Below are positions 18,186 through 27,248 of a stretch of 64,000 nt of DNA, piece by piece (position 1 is the stretch's first letter; the number at the start of each line of letters is the position of its first letter). Position numbers and translations under genes: made by a program. This DNA is from Aliiroseovarius crassostreae (GTDB lineage: Bacteria > Pseudomonadota > Alphaproteobacteria > Rhodobacterales > Rhodobacteraceae). The notes beneath the pieces are model-generated. The model made no database searches. It was not told where the DNA came from and was given only the letters and a program-made list of their open reading frames with translations. The DNA is taken from contig NZ_LKBA01000006.1 of the NCBI RefSeq assembly GCF_001307765.1, positions 331,001 to 395,000 of the forward strand, given 5' to 3'.

Positions 18186-19610
18186 ATGACCAAAGCCACC
18201 GATTTTCGCCCCTTCGACACCCATATCGACCAATCCCGCGCCACATCCCAGCTGGCCGCGGCCACCGATGGGGCCGATGATGGCGAATTGTTTTTCGAGC
18301 GCCGCCGCTCCGAATCCCTGATCTTCGATGACGGGCGCCTGAAAAATGCCAGCTATGACGCCTCGGAAGGGTTCGGGCTGCGCGCCGTGAAGGGCGAAAC
18401 CACCGGATATGCCCATTCCACCGAGCTGTCTGAGGCCGCCATTGCCCGCGCCGCCCGCACCGCACGGCTGGCGGTGGGCAACGGGGGCGGACATTGGGCG
18501 GACGCCCCGACCCCCACCAACCGCAGGCTTTATAGCGATGCCAACCCGATGGAAGATGCGGAATTTTCAGTGAAAGTGGATACGCTGCGCGAAATCGACG
18601 CCTTCACCCGCGACCTGGACACCCGCGTGGTGCAGGTCTCTGCCTCGATGGGGGCCTCGTTGCAGGAGGTGCAGATCCTGCGCCCGGACGGGCAGCTTGT
18701 GACCGACACGCGTCCCATGACCCGGCTGAATGTCTCGGTGATCGTGGAACAGGACGGGCGGCGCGAAAGCGGGAGTTCCGGCGGCGGCGGGCGGATTGGT
18801 CTGTCCGGCCTGTTGGAGCCTTCCAGCTGGCAGGCCCACGCCCGCGAGGCGCTGCGCATCGCTCTGGTCAATCTCGACGCGATCCCCGCCCCTGCCGGGA
18901 TGATGGATGTGGTGCTGGGCAATGGCTGGCCCGGTATCCTGCTGCACGAGGCGGTCGGCCATGGGCTTGAAGGGGATTTCAACCGCAAGGGCACCTCAGC
19001 GTTTTCCGGCCTGGTCGGCCAGCAGGTGGCGGCAAAAGGCGTGACCGTGGTCGATGACGGCACTTTGCCCGACCGGCGCGGATCGCTGTCGGTGGATGAC
19101 GAGGGCACCCCCACGGGCCGCGCGGTGCTGATCGAAGACGGGATCTTGCTGGGCTATATGCAGGACCGCCAGAACGCGCGGCTGATGGGGGTGGCCCCCA
19201 CCGGCAACGGGCGGCGTGAAAGCTATGCCCATGCGCCCATGCCACGCATGACCAACACGATCATGGAAGGCGGCAACGCCACCCCGGACGAGGTGCTGGG
19301 CGAACTGAAGGACGGCATCCATGCGGTTGGGTTCGGCGGCGGTCAGGTGGACATCACCAATGGCAAATTCGTCTTCTCCTGCACCGAGGCCTATCTGGTG
19401 AAAGACGGCAAACGCGTGGCCCCGGTGAAAGGTGCGACGCTGATCGGTGACGGACCGCAGGCGATGAAACAGATCCGGGCCATCGGCAATGACATGTCGC
19501 TTGATCCCGGCGTCGGCACCTGCGGCAAGGCCGGCCAGTCCGTGCCCGTGGGCGTGGGCCAGCCCACCCTGCTGATCGGCGGGCTGACGGTGGGGGGCGC
19601 TGCCGCGTGA
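18186..19610 (+). CDS. tldD: Metalloprotease TldD
   Basis: 474-residue TldD/PmbA-family protease that, with PmbA/TldE, degrades small unstructured peptides and trims some modified peptides such as microcin B17. The zinc motif HEAVGH (H254-E255...H259) is intact in WPGILLHEAVGHGLEGDFNRKGTSAFSG. C-terminal family blocks include RRESYAHAPMPRMTNTIMEGG and GKAGQSVPVGVGQPTLLIGGLTVGG. Start ATG 18186 has TGAGGA five bases upstream. Its stop codon overlaps a GTG (GTGA, 19607-19610) that looks like the original start of the following acetyltransferase. A role in maturing the peptide at 57429 is possible but unsupported by position. Confidence 0.95.
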   Translation: MTKATDFRPFDTHIDQSRATSQLAAATDGADDGELFFERRRSESLIFDDGRLKNASYDASEGFGLRAVKGETTGYAHSTELSEAAIARAARTARLAVGNGGGHWADAPTPTNRRLYSDANPMEDAEFSVKVDTLREIDAFTRDLDTRVVQVSASMGASLQEVQILRPDGQLVTDTRPMTRLNVSVIVEQDGRRESGSSGGGGRIGLSGLLEPSSWQAHAREALRIALVNLDAIPAPAGMMDVVLGNGWPGILLHEAVGHGLEGDFNRKGTSAFSGLVGQQVAAKGVTVVDDGTLPDRRGSLSVDDEGTPTGRAVLIEDGILLGYMQDRQNARLMGVAPTGNGRRESYAHAPMPRMTNTIMEGGNATPDEVLGELKDGIHAVGFGGGQVDITNGKFVFSCTEAYLVKDGKRVAPVKGATLIGDGPQAMKQIRAIGNDMSLDPGVGTCGKAGQSVPVGVGQPTLLIGGLTVGGAAA

Positions 19611-19701
19611 CAAAGGCTCTGATCCGACTGTTCTGCCGGAGGATACCCTCCCGCTTGCCCATCTCTGGCGCGCACAATGGATCAGAGCACACAGCCATTA
19701 C

Positions 19702-20088
19702 GTGCCCAAGGCGCTGACGCTTCTGCGCACGGACGAGGATTTTCAACGGCGACTGACGGCATTTGGGCAAAACGCCAGAACCGCGGGGCCAATTGGCGCC
19801 CCGCTTGGCTTTTGCGCGATCCTGGGCGCGGAGATCGACCAGATCTATGTTGATGAAACCGCCCAGGGCACGGGGCTTGCCGATCTGCTCCTGACGGATG
19901 GAGAGCGCCGCATCGCCGCAGCCGGACATGGGCAGGCTCGCCTTGCCTGTGTGAAAGAAAACCTGAGGGCACAGCGGTTTTACATGCGCAATGGCTGGGC
20001 CCGCCGCGAGGTTGCCATTGCCCAGCTGGACACTTCGAACGGGCCGCTCCCCTTGGAAGTGATGTATTTTGAGAAAGACCTCACTTAG
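19702..20088 (+). CDS. GNAT-family N-acetyltransferase with an apparently frameshifted 5' end
   Basis: 128 residues can be read from GTG 19702. The C-terminal GNAT core is clear: AEIDQIYVDETAQGTGLADLLLTDGERRIAAAGHGQARLACVKENLRAQRFYMRNGW. Conserved GNAT N-terminal sequence continues upstream in the same frame (PEDTLPLAHLWRAQWIRAHSHY, 19636-19701) but has no start codon there. GTG 19607, which overlaps the tldD stop as GTGA, begins VTKALIR in another frame. Loss of one base near 19628 would join the two. The gene is therefore either a recent pseudogene, a sequencing error or a true short start. Its substrate is unknown. Confidence 0.6.
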   Translation: MPKALTLLRTDEDFQRRLTAFGQNARTAGPIGAPLGFCAILGAEIDQIYVDETAQGTGLADLLLTDGERRIAAAGHGQARLACVKENLRAQRFYMRNGWARREVAIAQLDTSNGPLPLEVMYFEKDLT

Positions 20089-20229
20089 GGGTTAGGGGCA
20101 GGTCCCCGTTTCGCCCCGGTTTTACCGCCCCCGCGCAGGTGACACCGCAACACGCGGACATAAGCCGCACGCGCCCGGCCATGCGGCAATCCCCTTGCGT
20201 CTGTGCAGCCCCGATGATCAAAAGACAGT

Positions 20230-20730
20230 ATGACCGATATACCCACAGCTCTCCGGATTTACCTCATCTCCACCCTCTGGACGCTCGCCGCGCTCTTTGC
20301 CATCGGCGTGGCTTGCTGGGCTGCGTTTTTCCTGATCGAAGGCATGGTCGCCTTTGGCGGTGGCAGCCTGCTTGAATACGAGTTGGTGGCCCTGCCATTC
20401 ACCTTTCTGCTGTTCATCGCGGCAAGCTTCACCTTTGGCCTGATCTATGTGGCCCCGCTCACGGCACTGGCGGTGGCGCTGTTTTGGGGGATCGGACGCC
20501 GCACCGGCGCTCCGCGTTCCGTTGCCCTCACCCTTGGGGTTCTGAGCGCCTGGGGGGCGGGTCTCTTTATCTATATCACCGACATTCAGGGCACACCGGG
20601 GCAGAGCCCGCTGCCCGCCCTGTTCCTGTTCACCGGGATGGGCCTGCTGGTCGGGGCGGTGTTTTGGGCGGTGTTTTCCGCCCAGCGCGAGAAACCGGCC
20701 CTCTCCCCCCCAAGTGATCCACCTGCGTGA
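20230..20730 (+). CDS. Hypothetical four-helix membrane protein
   Basis: 166 residues, not recognised as a characterised family. Four hydrophobic segments are visible (about 8-38, 48-82, 98-115 and 128-150) with short loops. The tail SAQREKPALSPPSDPPA is Pro/Ser-rich and probably cytoplasmic. No catalytic motif is seen. It stands alone between the acetyltransferase and dprA, 140 bp after the former. Confidence 0.7.
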   Translation: MTDIPTALRIYLISTLWTLAALFAIGVACWAAFFLIEGMVAFGGGSLLEYELVALPFTFLLFIAASFTFGLIYVAPLTALAVALFWGIGRRTGAPRSVALTLGVLSAWGAGLFIYITDIQGTPGQSPLPALFLFTGMGLLVGAVFWAVFSAQREKPALSPPSDPPA

Positions 20731-20841
20731 TCCACCTGAGTGATGCGATTTCTCGCAATTTTCCCAAATTTTCTGCAATCTGTTAGGGTCGCGTTAACCA
20801 TTTGCCCGCCATGCTGATCCCGCAAGAGACGGAACAACAGG

Positions 20842-22008
20842 TTGAGGCCCGTGGATTTATTCCCTTCCCCCCACCCCACCCCCTCACCCCACAGTGCGGA
20901 AGATGAGCTCGCCTGGCTCCGCCTCTTGCGCTCTCACCGCGTAGGGATCTCCACCTTCTACAAACTGATCGACGCGCATGGGTCGGCGCAAAATGCGCTG
21001 GAAGCCCTGCCAGAGATCGCGCGCAGCGCCGGTGTGAAAACCTATCACCCCTGCCCGATGGCCAAAGCTGAAGAGGAAATCCGCCAGGGTGCCGCGGCGG
21101 GGGCACAGCTTATTTTCCGCGGACAGGCAGACTACCCCCAAACCCTCTCACAGATCCCCGATGCACCGCCGTTTTTCTGGGCGATGGGCGACCGCGCGGC
21201 CCTGTCACGCCCGATGGTGGCCTTGGCCGGCGCGCGCAATGCCTCGTCCCTGGGGCTGCGCATGGCGCGCAGACTGGCCGCAGACCTGACCAAAGCGGGG
21301 TATGTTGTGGTATCGGGACTGGCCCGGGGCATTGACAGCGCCGCCCACACGGCCGCGTTGGAGCACGGCGCCACGATTGCGGTGATGCCGGGCGGGGTCG
21401 ACCTGATCTACCCGTCCGAGAACACTGACCTGGCCCACAGGATTGCCCGCCACGGCCTGCGGATCTCTGAACAACCGATCGGGCGCAGCCCTCAGGCCCG
21501 GCATTTTCCGCTGCGCAACCGGATCATCTCTGGTCTGTCCCAGGCCGTTATCGTGGTCGAGGCCGCCGCCAAGTCCGGCACGCTGATCACCGCACGCAAT
21601 GCGCTGGATCAGGGGCGTGAGGTTCTGGCTGTTCCGGGGCACCCGTTTGATGCGCGCGTGGCGGGGTGCAACATGCTGATCCGGGATGGTGCGGTTCTGG
21701 TGCGGCACAGTGATGACGTATTCGACGCGCTGCGCGGCGTATTTGCGCAGCCACCCCGCCCTGTTTCCCGCCAAGATGCAGCCAGCGAGCAGGGGGATCC
21801 CCCTGCCCCGAAACCGGCGCGCAGCCTGGCGGACACCACCAAGCTGCACGACCAAATCTTGGCGCGTCTGGGCCCGTGCCCCCTGGCAGAAGACCAACTG
21901 ATCCGGGAGCTGGGCCATCCGGCGCAACAGCTTTCAGCGGAGATCCTGACGCTGGAAGTGGAGGGACGAATCACCCGTGCGGCTGGCGGATTGCTAGCGC
22001 GCAACTGA
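20842..22008 (+). CDS. dprA: DNA-processing protein DprA
   Basis: Loads RecA on incoming single-stranded DNA during natural transformation. 388 residues: an N-terminal helical part, a Rossmann-like ssDNA-binding core (about 105-310) with ALAGARNASSLGLRMARRLAADL, VVSGLARGIDSAAHTAALEHGATIAVMPGGVDLIYPSEN, NRIISGLSQAVIVVEAAAKSGTLITARNALDQGREVLAVPG, and a C-terminal winged-helix of the DprA type (about 330-385). The start is TTG 20842 or GTG 20851; neither has a convincing ribosome site. No other competence gene is nearby. Confidence 0.93.
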   Translation: MRPVDLFPSPHPTPSPHSAEDELAWLRLLRSHRVGISTFYKLIDAHGSAQNALEALPEIARSAGVKTYHPCPMAKAEEEIRQGAAAGAQLIFRGQADYPQTLSQIPDAPPFFWAMGDRAALSRPMVALAGARNASSLGLRMARRLAADLTKAGYVVVSGLARGIDSAAHTAALEHGATIAVMPGGVDLIYPSENTDLAHRIARHGLRISEQPIGRSPQARHFPLRNRIISGLSQAVIVVEAAAKSGTLITARNALDQGREVLAVPGHPFDARVAGCNMLIRDGAVLVRHSDDVFDALRGVFAQPPRPVSRQDAASEQGDPPAPKPARSLADTTKLHDQILARLGPCPLAEDQLIRELGHPAQQLSAEILTLEVEGRITRAAGGLLARN

Positions 22009-22201
22009 CCAGCCCGGGCGACCACTGGTAAATAAATCTGACCAATCTCGGAAAAAATCTTGCCAGATTGTAACAAAACAGTTGCGCTGCAGTGCAGCAT
22101 TCCCTACCAATCCGCGCATATCTTGGCTCTGCCCCCCTTTGTCACCCGGGGGATCCGGCAGCGCCTCAGACACCACTCATCGACACCGGGGAGAGATGCC
22201 G

Positions 22202-25200
22202 ATGCGCGAGTTTCAAAAAATTCTGATTGCCAACCGAGGCGAAATTGCGATCCGCGTAATGCGGGCCGCCAACGAGATGGGCAAGAAAACCGTTGCCGTC
22301 TATGCCGAGGAAGACAAGCTGGGCCTGCACCGTTTCAAGGCGGATGAAGCCTATAAGATCGGCGAAGGGATGGGGCCTGTGGCCGCTTACCTCTCGATCA
22401 ACGAGATCATTCGCGTCGCTCGCGAAAGTGGCGCCGATGCGATCCATCCCGGCTATGGCCTTTTGTCGGAAAACCCGGATTTCGTGGATGCCTGCGAAGC
22501 CAACGGCATCACCTTCATCGGGCCGAAAGCCGCGACCATGCGAGCCTTGGGCGACAAGGCGTCAGCCCGCAAAGTGGCGATCGAGGCCGGTGTTCCGGTC
22601 ATTCCCGCCACCGAGGTTCTGGGCGACGACATGGTGGCGATTGCCAAGGAAGCTGAAGAGATCGGCTATCCGCTGATGCTCAAGGCGTCCTGGGGCGGCG
22701 GCGGGCGTGGCATGCGCCCGATCCACGGGCCGGATGAGCTGGAAGAAAAGGTTCTGGAAGGGCGCCGCGAAGCGGAAGCCGCCTTTGGCAATGGCGAAGG
22801 GTATCTTGAAAAGATGATCACCCGCGCGCGTCACGTCGAGGTGCAGATCCTTGGTGACAGCCACGGCGAGATCTATCACCTGTGGGAACGCGACTGTTCG
22901 GTGCAGCGCCGCAACCAGAAAGTGGTCGAACGCGCCCCTGCCCCCTATCTGTCCGAAGAACAGCGCAACGAGATTTGCGAGCTGGGTCGCAAGATCTGTG
23001 CCCATGTGAATTACGAATGCGCTGGCACCGTTGAGTTCCTGATGGATATGAACAGCGGCAAGTTCTACTTCATCGAAGTGAACCCGCGCGTTCAGGTGGA
23101 ACACACCGTGACCGAGGAAGTGACCGGCATCGACATCGTGCAGGCGCAGATCCGCATCGCCGAGGGCAAAACGCTGGCAGAGGCCACCGGGAAGGCCTCG
23201 CAGGATGAGATCCGCCTGAACGGCCACGCGCTGCAGACCCGGATCACCACGGAAGACCCGCAAAACAACTTCATTCCGGATTATGGCCGCATCACCGCCT
23301 ATCGCTCGGCGACCGGGATGGGCATTCGCCTGGATGGCGGCACCGCCTATGCGGGCGGGGTGATCACGCGCTATTACGACAGTCTGCTGGTGAAAATCAC
23401 CGCCCATGCGCAAACCCCCGAAGCGGCGATTGCGCGGATGGACCGGGCGCTGCGCGAGTTTCGGATTCGCGGCGTGTCGACCAACATCGCCTTTGTCGAA
23501 AACCTGCTGAAGCACCCGACCTTCCTGTCGAATGAATACACCACCAAATTCATCGACGAGACGCCGGACCTGTTCAATTTCAAGAAACGTCGTGACCGCG
23601 GCACCAAGGTCCTGACCTATATCGCGGATATCACCGTGAACGGGCACCCGGAAACCGAAGGCCGCGCGGCCCCGGCGGATGGGCTGAAAGCACCCAAAGC
23701 CCCGGCCCATGGCACCGACATCCCGGCGGGCACGCGCAACCTTCTGGAAGAGAAAGGCGCCAAATCCGTTGCCGACTGGATGCTGGATCAGAAGAAGCTG
23801 CTGCTGACCGACACCACGATGCGTGACGGGCACCAGTCGCTTTTGGCGACCCGGATGCGCTCGATCGACATGATCAAGGCGGCGCCCGCTTATGCATCGA
23901 ACCTGTCCGATCTGTTCTCGGTCGAATGCTGGGGCGGCGCGACCTTTGACGTGGCCTATCGCTTCTTGCAGGAATGCCCGTGGCAACGCCTGCGCGACCT
24001 GCGCGCGGCGATGCCGAACGTGCTGACCCAGATGCTGCTGCGCGCCTCCAACGGCGTGGGCTACACCAACTACCCGGACAATGTGGTGCGCGAGTTTGTG
24101 CGACAGGCGGCCGAAACCGGCGTCGACGTGTTCCGCGTGTTTGACAGCCTCAACTGGGTTGAAAACATGCGCGTCGCGATGGATGCGGTGAATGAGTCCG
24201 GCAAGATCGTCGAAGGCACCGTCTGTTATACCGGCGACATCCTGAACCCGGACCGCGCCAAATACGACCTGAAATATTATGTCGGCATGGCGAAAGAGCT
24301 GGAAGCGGCGGGCGCGCATATCCTTGGCCTCAAGGACATGGCGGGGCTTCTGAAACCGGCCTCGGCCACCGCGCTGATAAAGGCGCTGAAGGACGAGATT
24401 TCGATCCCGGTGCATTTCCACACCCATGACACGTCGGGCATTGCGGGGGCCACCATCCTGGCGGCCTCGGCGGCGGGCGTCGATGCGGTGGATGCGGCGA
24501 TGGACAGCTTCTCGGGCGGCACCTCACAGCCCTGCCTTGGCTCGATTGTCGAAGCCCTGCGCCACACGGATCGCGACACCGGGTTGTCGATTGAGGCGAT
24601 TCGCGAGATCAACGATTACTGGGAGCATGTGCGCGGGCAATATGTGGCGTTTGAAAGCGGCCTCGCCTCGCCCGCTTCCGAGGTTTACCTGCATGAGATG
24701 CCCGGCGGCCAGTTCACCAACCTCAAGGCGCAGGCGCGCTCTCTTGGGCTGGAAGAACGCTGGCCCGAAGTGGCGCAGTCCTATGCGGATGTGAACCAGA
24801 TGTTTGGCGATATCGTGAAGGTGACACCCTCGTCGAAAGTGGTCGGGGACATGGCGCTGATGATGGTCAGCCAGGGGCTGAGCCGGGCCGAGGTCGAAGA
24901 CCCGGATCATGACATGGCCTTCCCGGACTCCGTCGTTGACATGATGCGCGGCAATCTGGGCCAGCCGCCCGGCGGTTTCCCGGATGGGATCGTGAAAAAG
25001 GTGCTGAAAGACGAAGCGCCGAACCTTGAGCGCCCCGGCGCGCATCTGGAGCCGATTGATCTGGAAGCAACCCGTGCGGAGCTGTCGAAGGAGCTTGAGG
25101 GCTTCAAGGTCGATAACGAGGATCTGAACGGATATCTGATGTATCCCAAGGTGTTCCTGGACTATATGGGGCGTCACCGCACCTATGGCCCGGTGCGCAG

Positions 25201-25642
25201 CCTGCCCACCAAGACCTTCTTTTACGGCATGGAACCGGGGGAGGAGATCGAGGCGGAAATCGATCCGGGCAAGACGCTGGAAATCCTGTTGCAGGCGGTC
25301 GGTGAGACCGACGAGAACGGCGAAGTGAAGGTGTTCTTCGAACTGAACGGCCAACCGCGGGTCATTCGCGTGCCGAACCGTCTGGTCAAGGCCACCACCG
25401 CCAGCCGCCCGAAGGCCGAAGAGGGCAACGCCAACCATGTGGGCGCCCCGATGCCCGGCGTGGTCGCCAGCGTGGCCGTTACCGCCGGACAGGAGATCAA
25501 GGAAGGTGACCTGCTGCTGACCATCGAAGCGATGAAGATGGAAACCGGCATCCACGCCGAACGTGACGCCACGGTCAAAGCCCTGCATGTCAGCGCCGGT
25601 GGCCAGATCGACGCCAAGGACCTGCTGGTGGAGCTGGAGTAA
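22202..25642 (+). CDS. pyc: Pyruvate carboxylase
   Basis: Carboxylates pyruvate to oxaloacetate with ATP and bicarbonate, an anaplerotic cytosolic enzyme. 1146 residues in the single-chain order: biotin carboxylase (about 1-460; ILIANRGEIAIRV, GGGGRGMRPIHG, FIEVNPRVQVEHTVTEE), carboxyltransferase barrel (about 540-810; DTTMRDGHQSLLATRMR, HFHTHDTSG metal site), PC/allosteric part, and C-terminal biotinyl domain with the biotin lysine in IEAMKMETG. ATG 22202 is preferred over 22196 because GGGGAGAG is then eight bases upstream. A strong terminator follows. Confidence 0.97.
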   Translation: MREFQKILIANRGEIAIRVMRAANEMGKKTVAVYAEEDKLGLHRFKADEAYKIGEGMGPVAAYLSINEIIRVARESGADAIHPGYGLLSENPDFVDACEANGITFIGPKAATMRALGDKASARKVAIEAGVPVIPATEVLGDDMVAIAKEAEEIGYPLMLKASWGGGGRGMRPIHGPDELEEKVLEGRREAEAAFGNGEGYLEKMITRARHVEVQILGDSHGEIYHLWERDCSVQRRNQKVVERAPAPYLSEEQRNEICELGRKICAHVNYECAGTVEFLMDMNSGKFYFIEVNPRVQVEHTVTEEVTGIDIVQAQIRIAEGKTLAEATGKASQDEIRLNGHALQTRITTEDPQNNFIPDYGRITAYRSATGMGIRLDGGTAYAGGVITRYYDSLLVKITAHAQTPEAAIARMDRALREFRIRGVSTNIAFVENLLKHPTFLSNEYTTKFIDETPDLFNFKKRRDRGTKVLTYIADITVNGHPETEGRAAPADGLKAPKAPAHGTDIPAGTRNLLEEKGAKSVADWMLDQKKLLLTDTTMRDGHQSLLATRMRSIDMIKAAPAYASNLSDLFSVECWGGATFDVAYRFLQECPWQRLRDLRAAMPNVLTQMLLRASNGVGYTNYPDNVVREFVRQAAETGVDVFRVFDSLNWVENMRVAMDAVNESGKIVEGTVCYTGDILNPDRAKYDLKYYVGMAKELEAAGAHILGLKDMAGLLKPASATALIKALKDEISIPVHFHTHDTSGIAGATILAASAAGVDAVDAAMDSFSGGTSQPCLGSIVEALRHTDRDTGLSIEAIREINDYWEHVRGQYVAFESGLASPASEVYLHEMPGGQFTNLKAQARSLGLEERWPEVAQSYADVNQMFGDIVKVTPSSKVVGDMALMMVSQGLSRAEVEDPDHDMAFPDSVVDMMRGNLGQPPGGFPDGIVKKVLKDEAPNLERPGAHLEPIDLEATRAELSKELEGFKVDNEDLNGYLMYPKVFLDYMGRHRTYGPVRSLPTKTFFYGMEPGEEIEAEIDPGKTLEILLQAVGETDENGEVKVFFELNGQPRVIRVPNRLVKATTASRPKAEEGNANHVGAPMPGVVASVAVTAGQEIKEGDLLLTIEAMKMETGIHAERDATVKALHVSAGGQIDAKDLLVELE

Positions 25643-25666
25643 ATTCCCCCAACGTAACCCTATGCA

Positions 25667-25707
25667 AACGCCCGGTCAGCCCACATGCTGGCCGGGCGTT
25701 TCTTTTC
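25667..25707 (+). terminator. Rho-independent terminator after pyc
   Basis: AACGCCCGG...CAGC pairs with GCTGGCCGGGCGTT around CCCACAT and is followed by TCTTTT. It lies 25 bp after the pyc stop and just before the MAPEG gene's ribosome site. Confidence 0.85.
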
Positions 25708-25718
25708 AGGAGAGCCTT

Positions 25719-26108
25719 ATGAGCGTCACCGTCACCCCGATCTATCTGAGCCTGCTGGCCCTGCTGTTCCTATACCTTAGCGCCCGTGTGATCCGCACCC
25801 GCCAGAGCGAACGGATCTCGGTTGGGGATGCGGATAACAAGCGGATGATCAAGGCGATGCGCACCCAGGCCAATTGCATGGAATATGTGCCGATTGGCGG
25901 CCTGCTTCTGCTCACAAGCGAGCTGCAGGGGGCGCCGCTCTGGGCTGTGCATCTTCTGGGGGGAATGCTGGTGGCAGGCCGGGTGATGCACGCGGTGGGC
26001 TTTGGCCGCACGCCGCAGATCATCCCGCTGCGCAAGACCGGCATGGTGCTGACGCTCGCGATGATCGCCATCACCGCGCTTGCCAATATCCTGCACGCAC
26101 TGATCTGA
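25719..26108 (+). CDS. MAPEG-family membrane protein
   Basis: 129-residue four-helix membrane protein of the eicosanoid and glutathione metabolism superfamily. Typical features: IYLSLLALLFLYLSARVIRTR (helix 1), the polar conserved stretch KRMIKAMRTQANCMEYVPIGGLLLLTSE, and AGRVMHAVGFG in helix 3. Bacterial MAPEG proteins may have glutathione transferase/peroxidase activity, but this subgroup is uncharacterised. Start ATG 25719 has AGGAGA five bases upstream. Confidence 0.88.
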   Translation: MSVTVTPIYLSLLALLFLYLSARVIRTRQSERISVGDADNKRMIKAMRTQANCMEYVPIGGLLLLTSELQGAPLWAVHLLGGMLVAGRVMHAVGFGRTPQIIPLRKTGMVLTLAMIAITALANILHALI

Positions 26109-26215
26109 CGGGATTTTCGCAGCAATCTGAGTTTTCTTGAAAAAAGACCGGGGAAAGTGCATTTTCCTCTTGCAGCCTTCGGCGGGATTTCATACATCAC
26201 GCCTCACCGAAGGAC

Positions 26216-26290
26216 GCGGGTGTAGCTCAGGGGTAGAGCGTTACCTTGCCAAGGTAAATGTCGTGAGTTCGAATCTCATCACCCGCTCCA
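26216..26290 (+). tRNA. tRNA-Gly (GCC), copy 1
   Basis: Acceptor GCGGGTG pairs with CACCCGC. D-arm AGCTCAGGGGTAGAGC, anticodon loop TTGCCAA (GCC), and T-arm GTGAGTTCGAATCTCAT are all regular. CCA is encoded. Confidence 0.97.
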
Positions 26291-26366
26291 ATCGGCCATA
26301 ACATCGGACCCCACCCCGGGTCCTTCCGGGCGAACCCAGCCACAGGAAATTCGGTGTGTTCAGGAT

Positions 26367-26441
26367 GCGGGTGTAGCTCAGGGGTAGAGCGTTACCTTGC
26401 CAAGGTAAATGTCGTGAGTTCGAATCTCATCACCCGCTCCA
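26367..26441 (+). tRNA. tRNA-Gly (GCC), copy 2
   Basis: Identical in sequence to copy 1 (anticodon GCC, encoded CCA), 76 bp downstream and probably from the same transcript. It is followed at once by a strong terminator. Confidence 0.97.
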
Positions 26442-26444
26442 ATC

Positions 26445-26476
26445 AAAAGCGCCTCCGGTTTCGGGGGCGTTTTTGT
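26445..26476 (+). terminator. Terminator of the tRNA-Gly pair
   Basis: AAAAGCGCCTCCG pairs with CGGGGGCGTTTTT around GTTT, directly behind the second tRNA. Confidence 0.85.
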
Positions 26477-26582
26477 TTGTGCGCGCCATGCTTCCCGACA
26501 CAAGCCCCGACTTGCGGGTTCAATGACAGGCTCACGGACTGGGCACCAATCACAGCCCCCTCCCCCACACGCACACGACAAT

Positions 26583-26612
26583 AAAAAACGGACGGGTCTC
26601 CCCATCCGTTCT
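26583..26612 (-). terminator. Terminator of the XRE regulator gene
   Basis: On the minus strand AACGGATGGG pairs with CCCGTCCGTT around GAGA and is followed by TTTTATT. It lies about 50 bp after the regulator's stop. Confidence 0.8.
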
Positions 26613-26661
26613 TCAACAAGCATCTGATAACACCGCACGGCCTGGGCCGAACGGAAGGGCC

Positions 26662-27024
26662 TCAGGATCCCTCTTTCTCGCGCTCAGCCAGCTCCATGAT
26701 CATGGTCTGGATCTGTGCGCGCACCGCGTCATCGGTGATGGATGACAGCGCCTTTGCGGCCCGCGCAGTGCGTTCGTCCAACTGGTTGGGTTTGACCGCC
26801 GTATTTTCTTCATACCCCTCGAAGAAATAGGCGGGTTCGACCCCCAGCAATTGGGCAATTTCATACATACGGCTTGCGGACACGCGATTATGTCCCGTTT
26901 CATATTTCTGCAACTGCTGAAACGACAGGCCTAACTGCTCGGCCACATTGGCCTGGGTCAACCCGCGCAGCAGGCGGATCTCCCGCACCTTTCGTCCAAC
27001 ATGGGCGTCCACTGGATGCACCAT
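26662..27024 (-). CDS. XRE-family helix-turn-helix transcriptional regulator
   Basis: 120-residue protein with a Cro/CI-type HTH at about 10-65 (VGRKVREIRLLRGLTQANVAEQLGLSFQQLQKYETGHNRVSASRMYEIAQLLGVEPAYFF). The C-terminal part is charged and helical (DERTARAAKALSSITDDAVRAQIQTMIMELAE), probably for dimerisation. This layout is common in alphaproteobacteria (SinR/CtrA-era small regulators), but its target genes cannot be inferred. It is transcribed away from the LysR-like gene at 27249 across a 220-bp AT-rich gap. Confidence 0.88.
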   Translation of the reverse strand: MVHPVDAHVGRKVREIRLLRGLTQANVAEQLGLSFQQLQKYETGHNRVSASRMYEIAQLLGVEPAYFFEGYEENTAVKPNQLDERTARAAKALSSITDDAVRAQIQTMIMELAEREKEGS

Positions 27025-27228
27025 AGCCTCATTCTCCTCTTTCTACCCGCTTAGCGAGCGTGGCAGAAATCCCCGCAGAAGCAATTGCAAAGAGACAGGC
27101 AAACTTGTAAAGTAAATAAATATGCAATGGATGATTTATTGACCATAAAGACCATTCAGGCTATAAAAATCAAGGCGTTCCTCTTGAAGATTTAGCAAAT
27201 CTGCGTTGTTCCAAACCCCAACAAACAC

Positions 27229-27240
27229 AACCCTAGGGTT
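27229..27240. promoter_or_regulatory. 12-bp palindrome before the LysR-like gene
   Basis: AACCCTAGGGTT is a perfect palindrome ending eight bases before the ATG at 27249, where a ribosome site would be expected. It could be an autoregulatory operator; this is inference from position only. Confidence 0.35.
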
Positions 27241-27248
27241 AGTAATCC

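Noticed and set aside
22562..24427. 621-codon minus-strand frame
   Set aside because: Antisense of pyruvate carboxylase with no recognisable domain.
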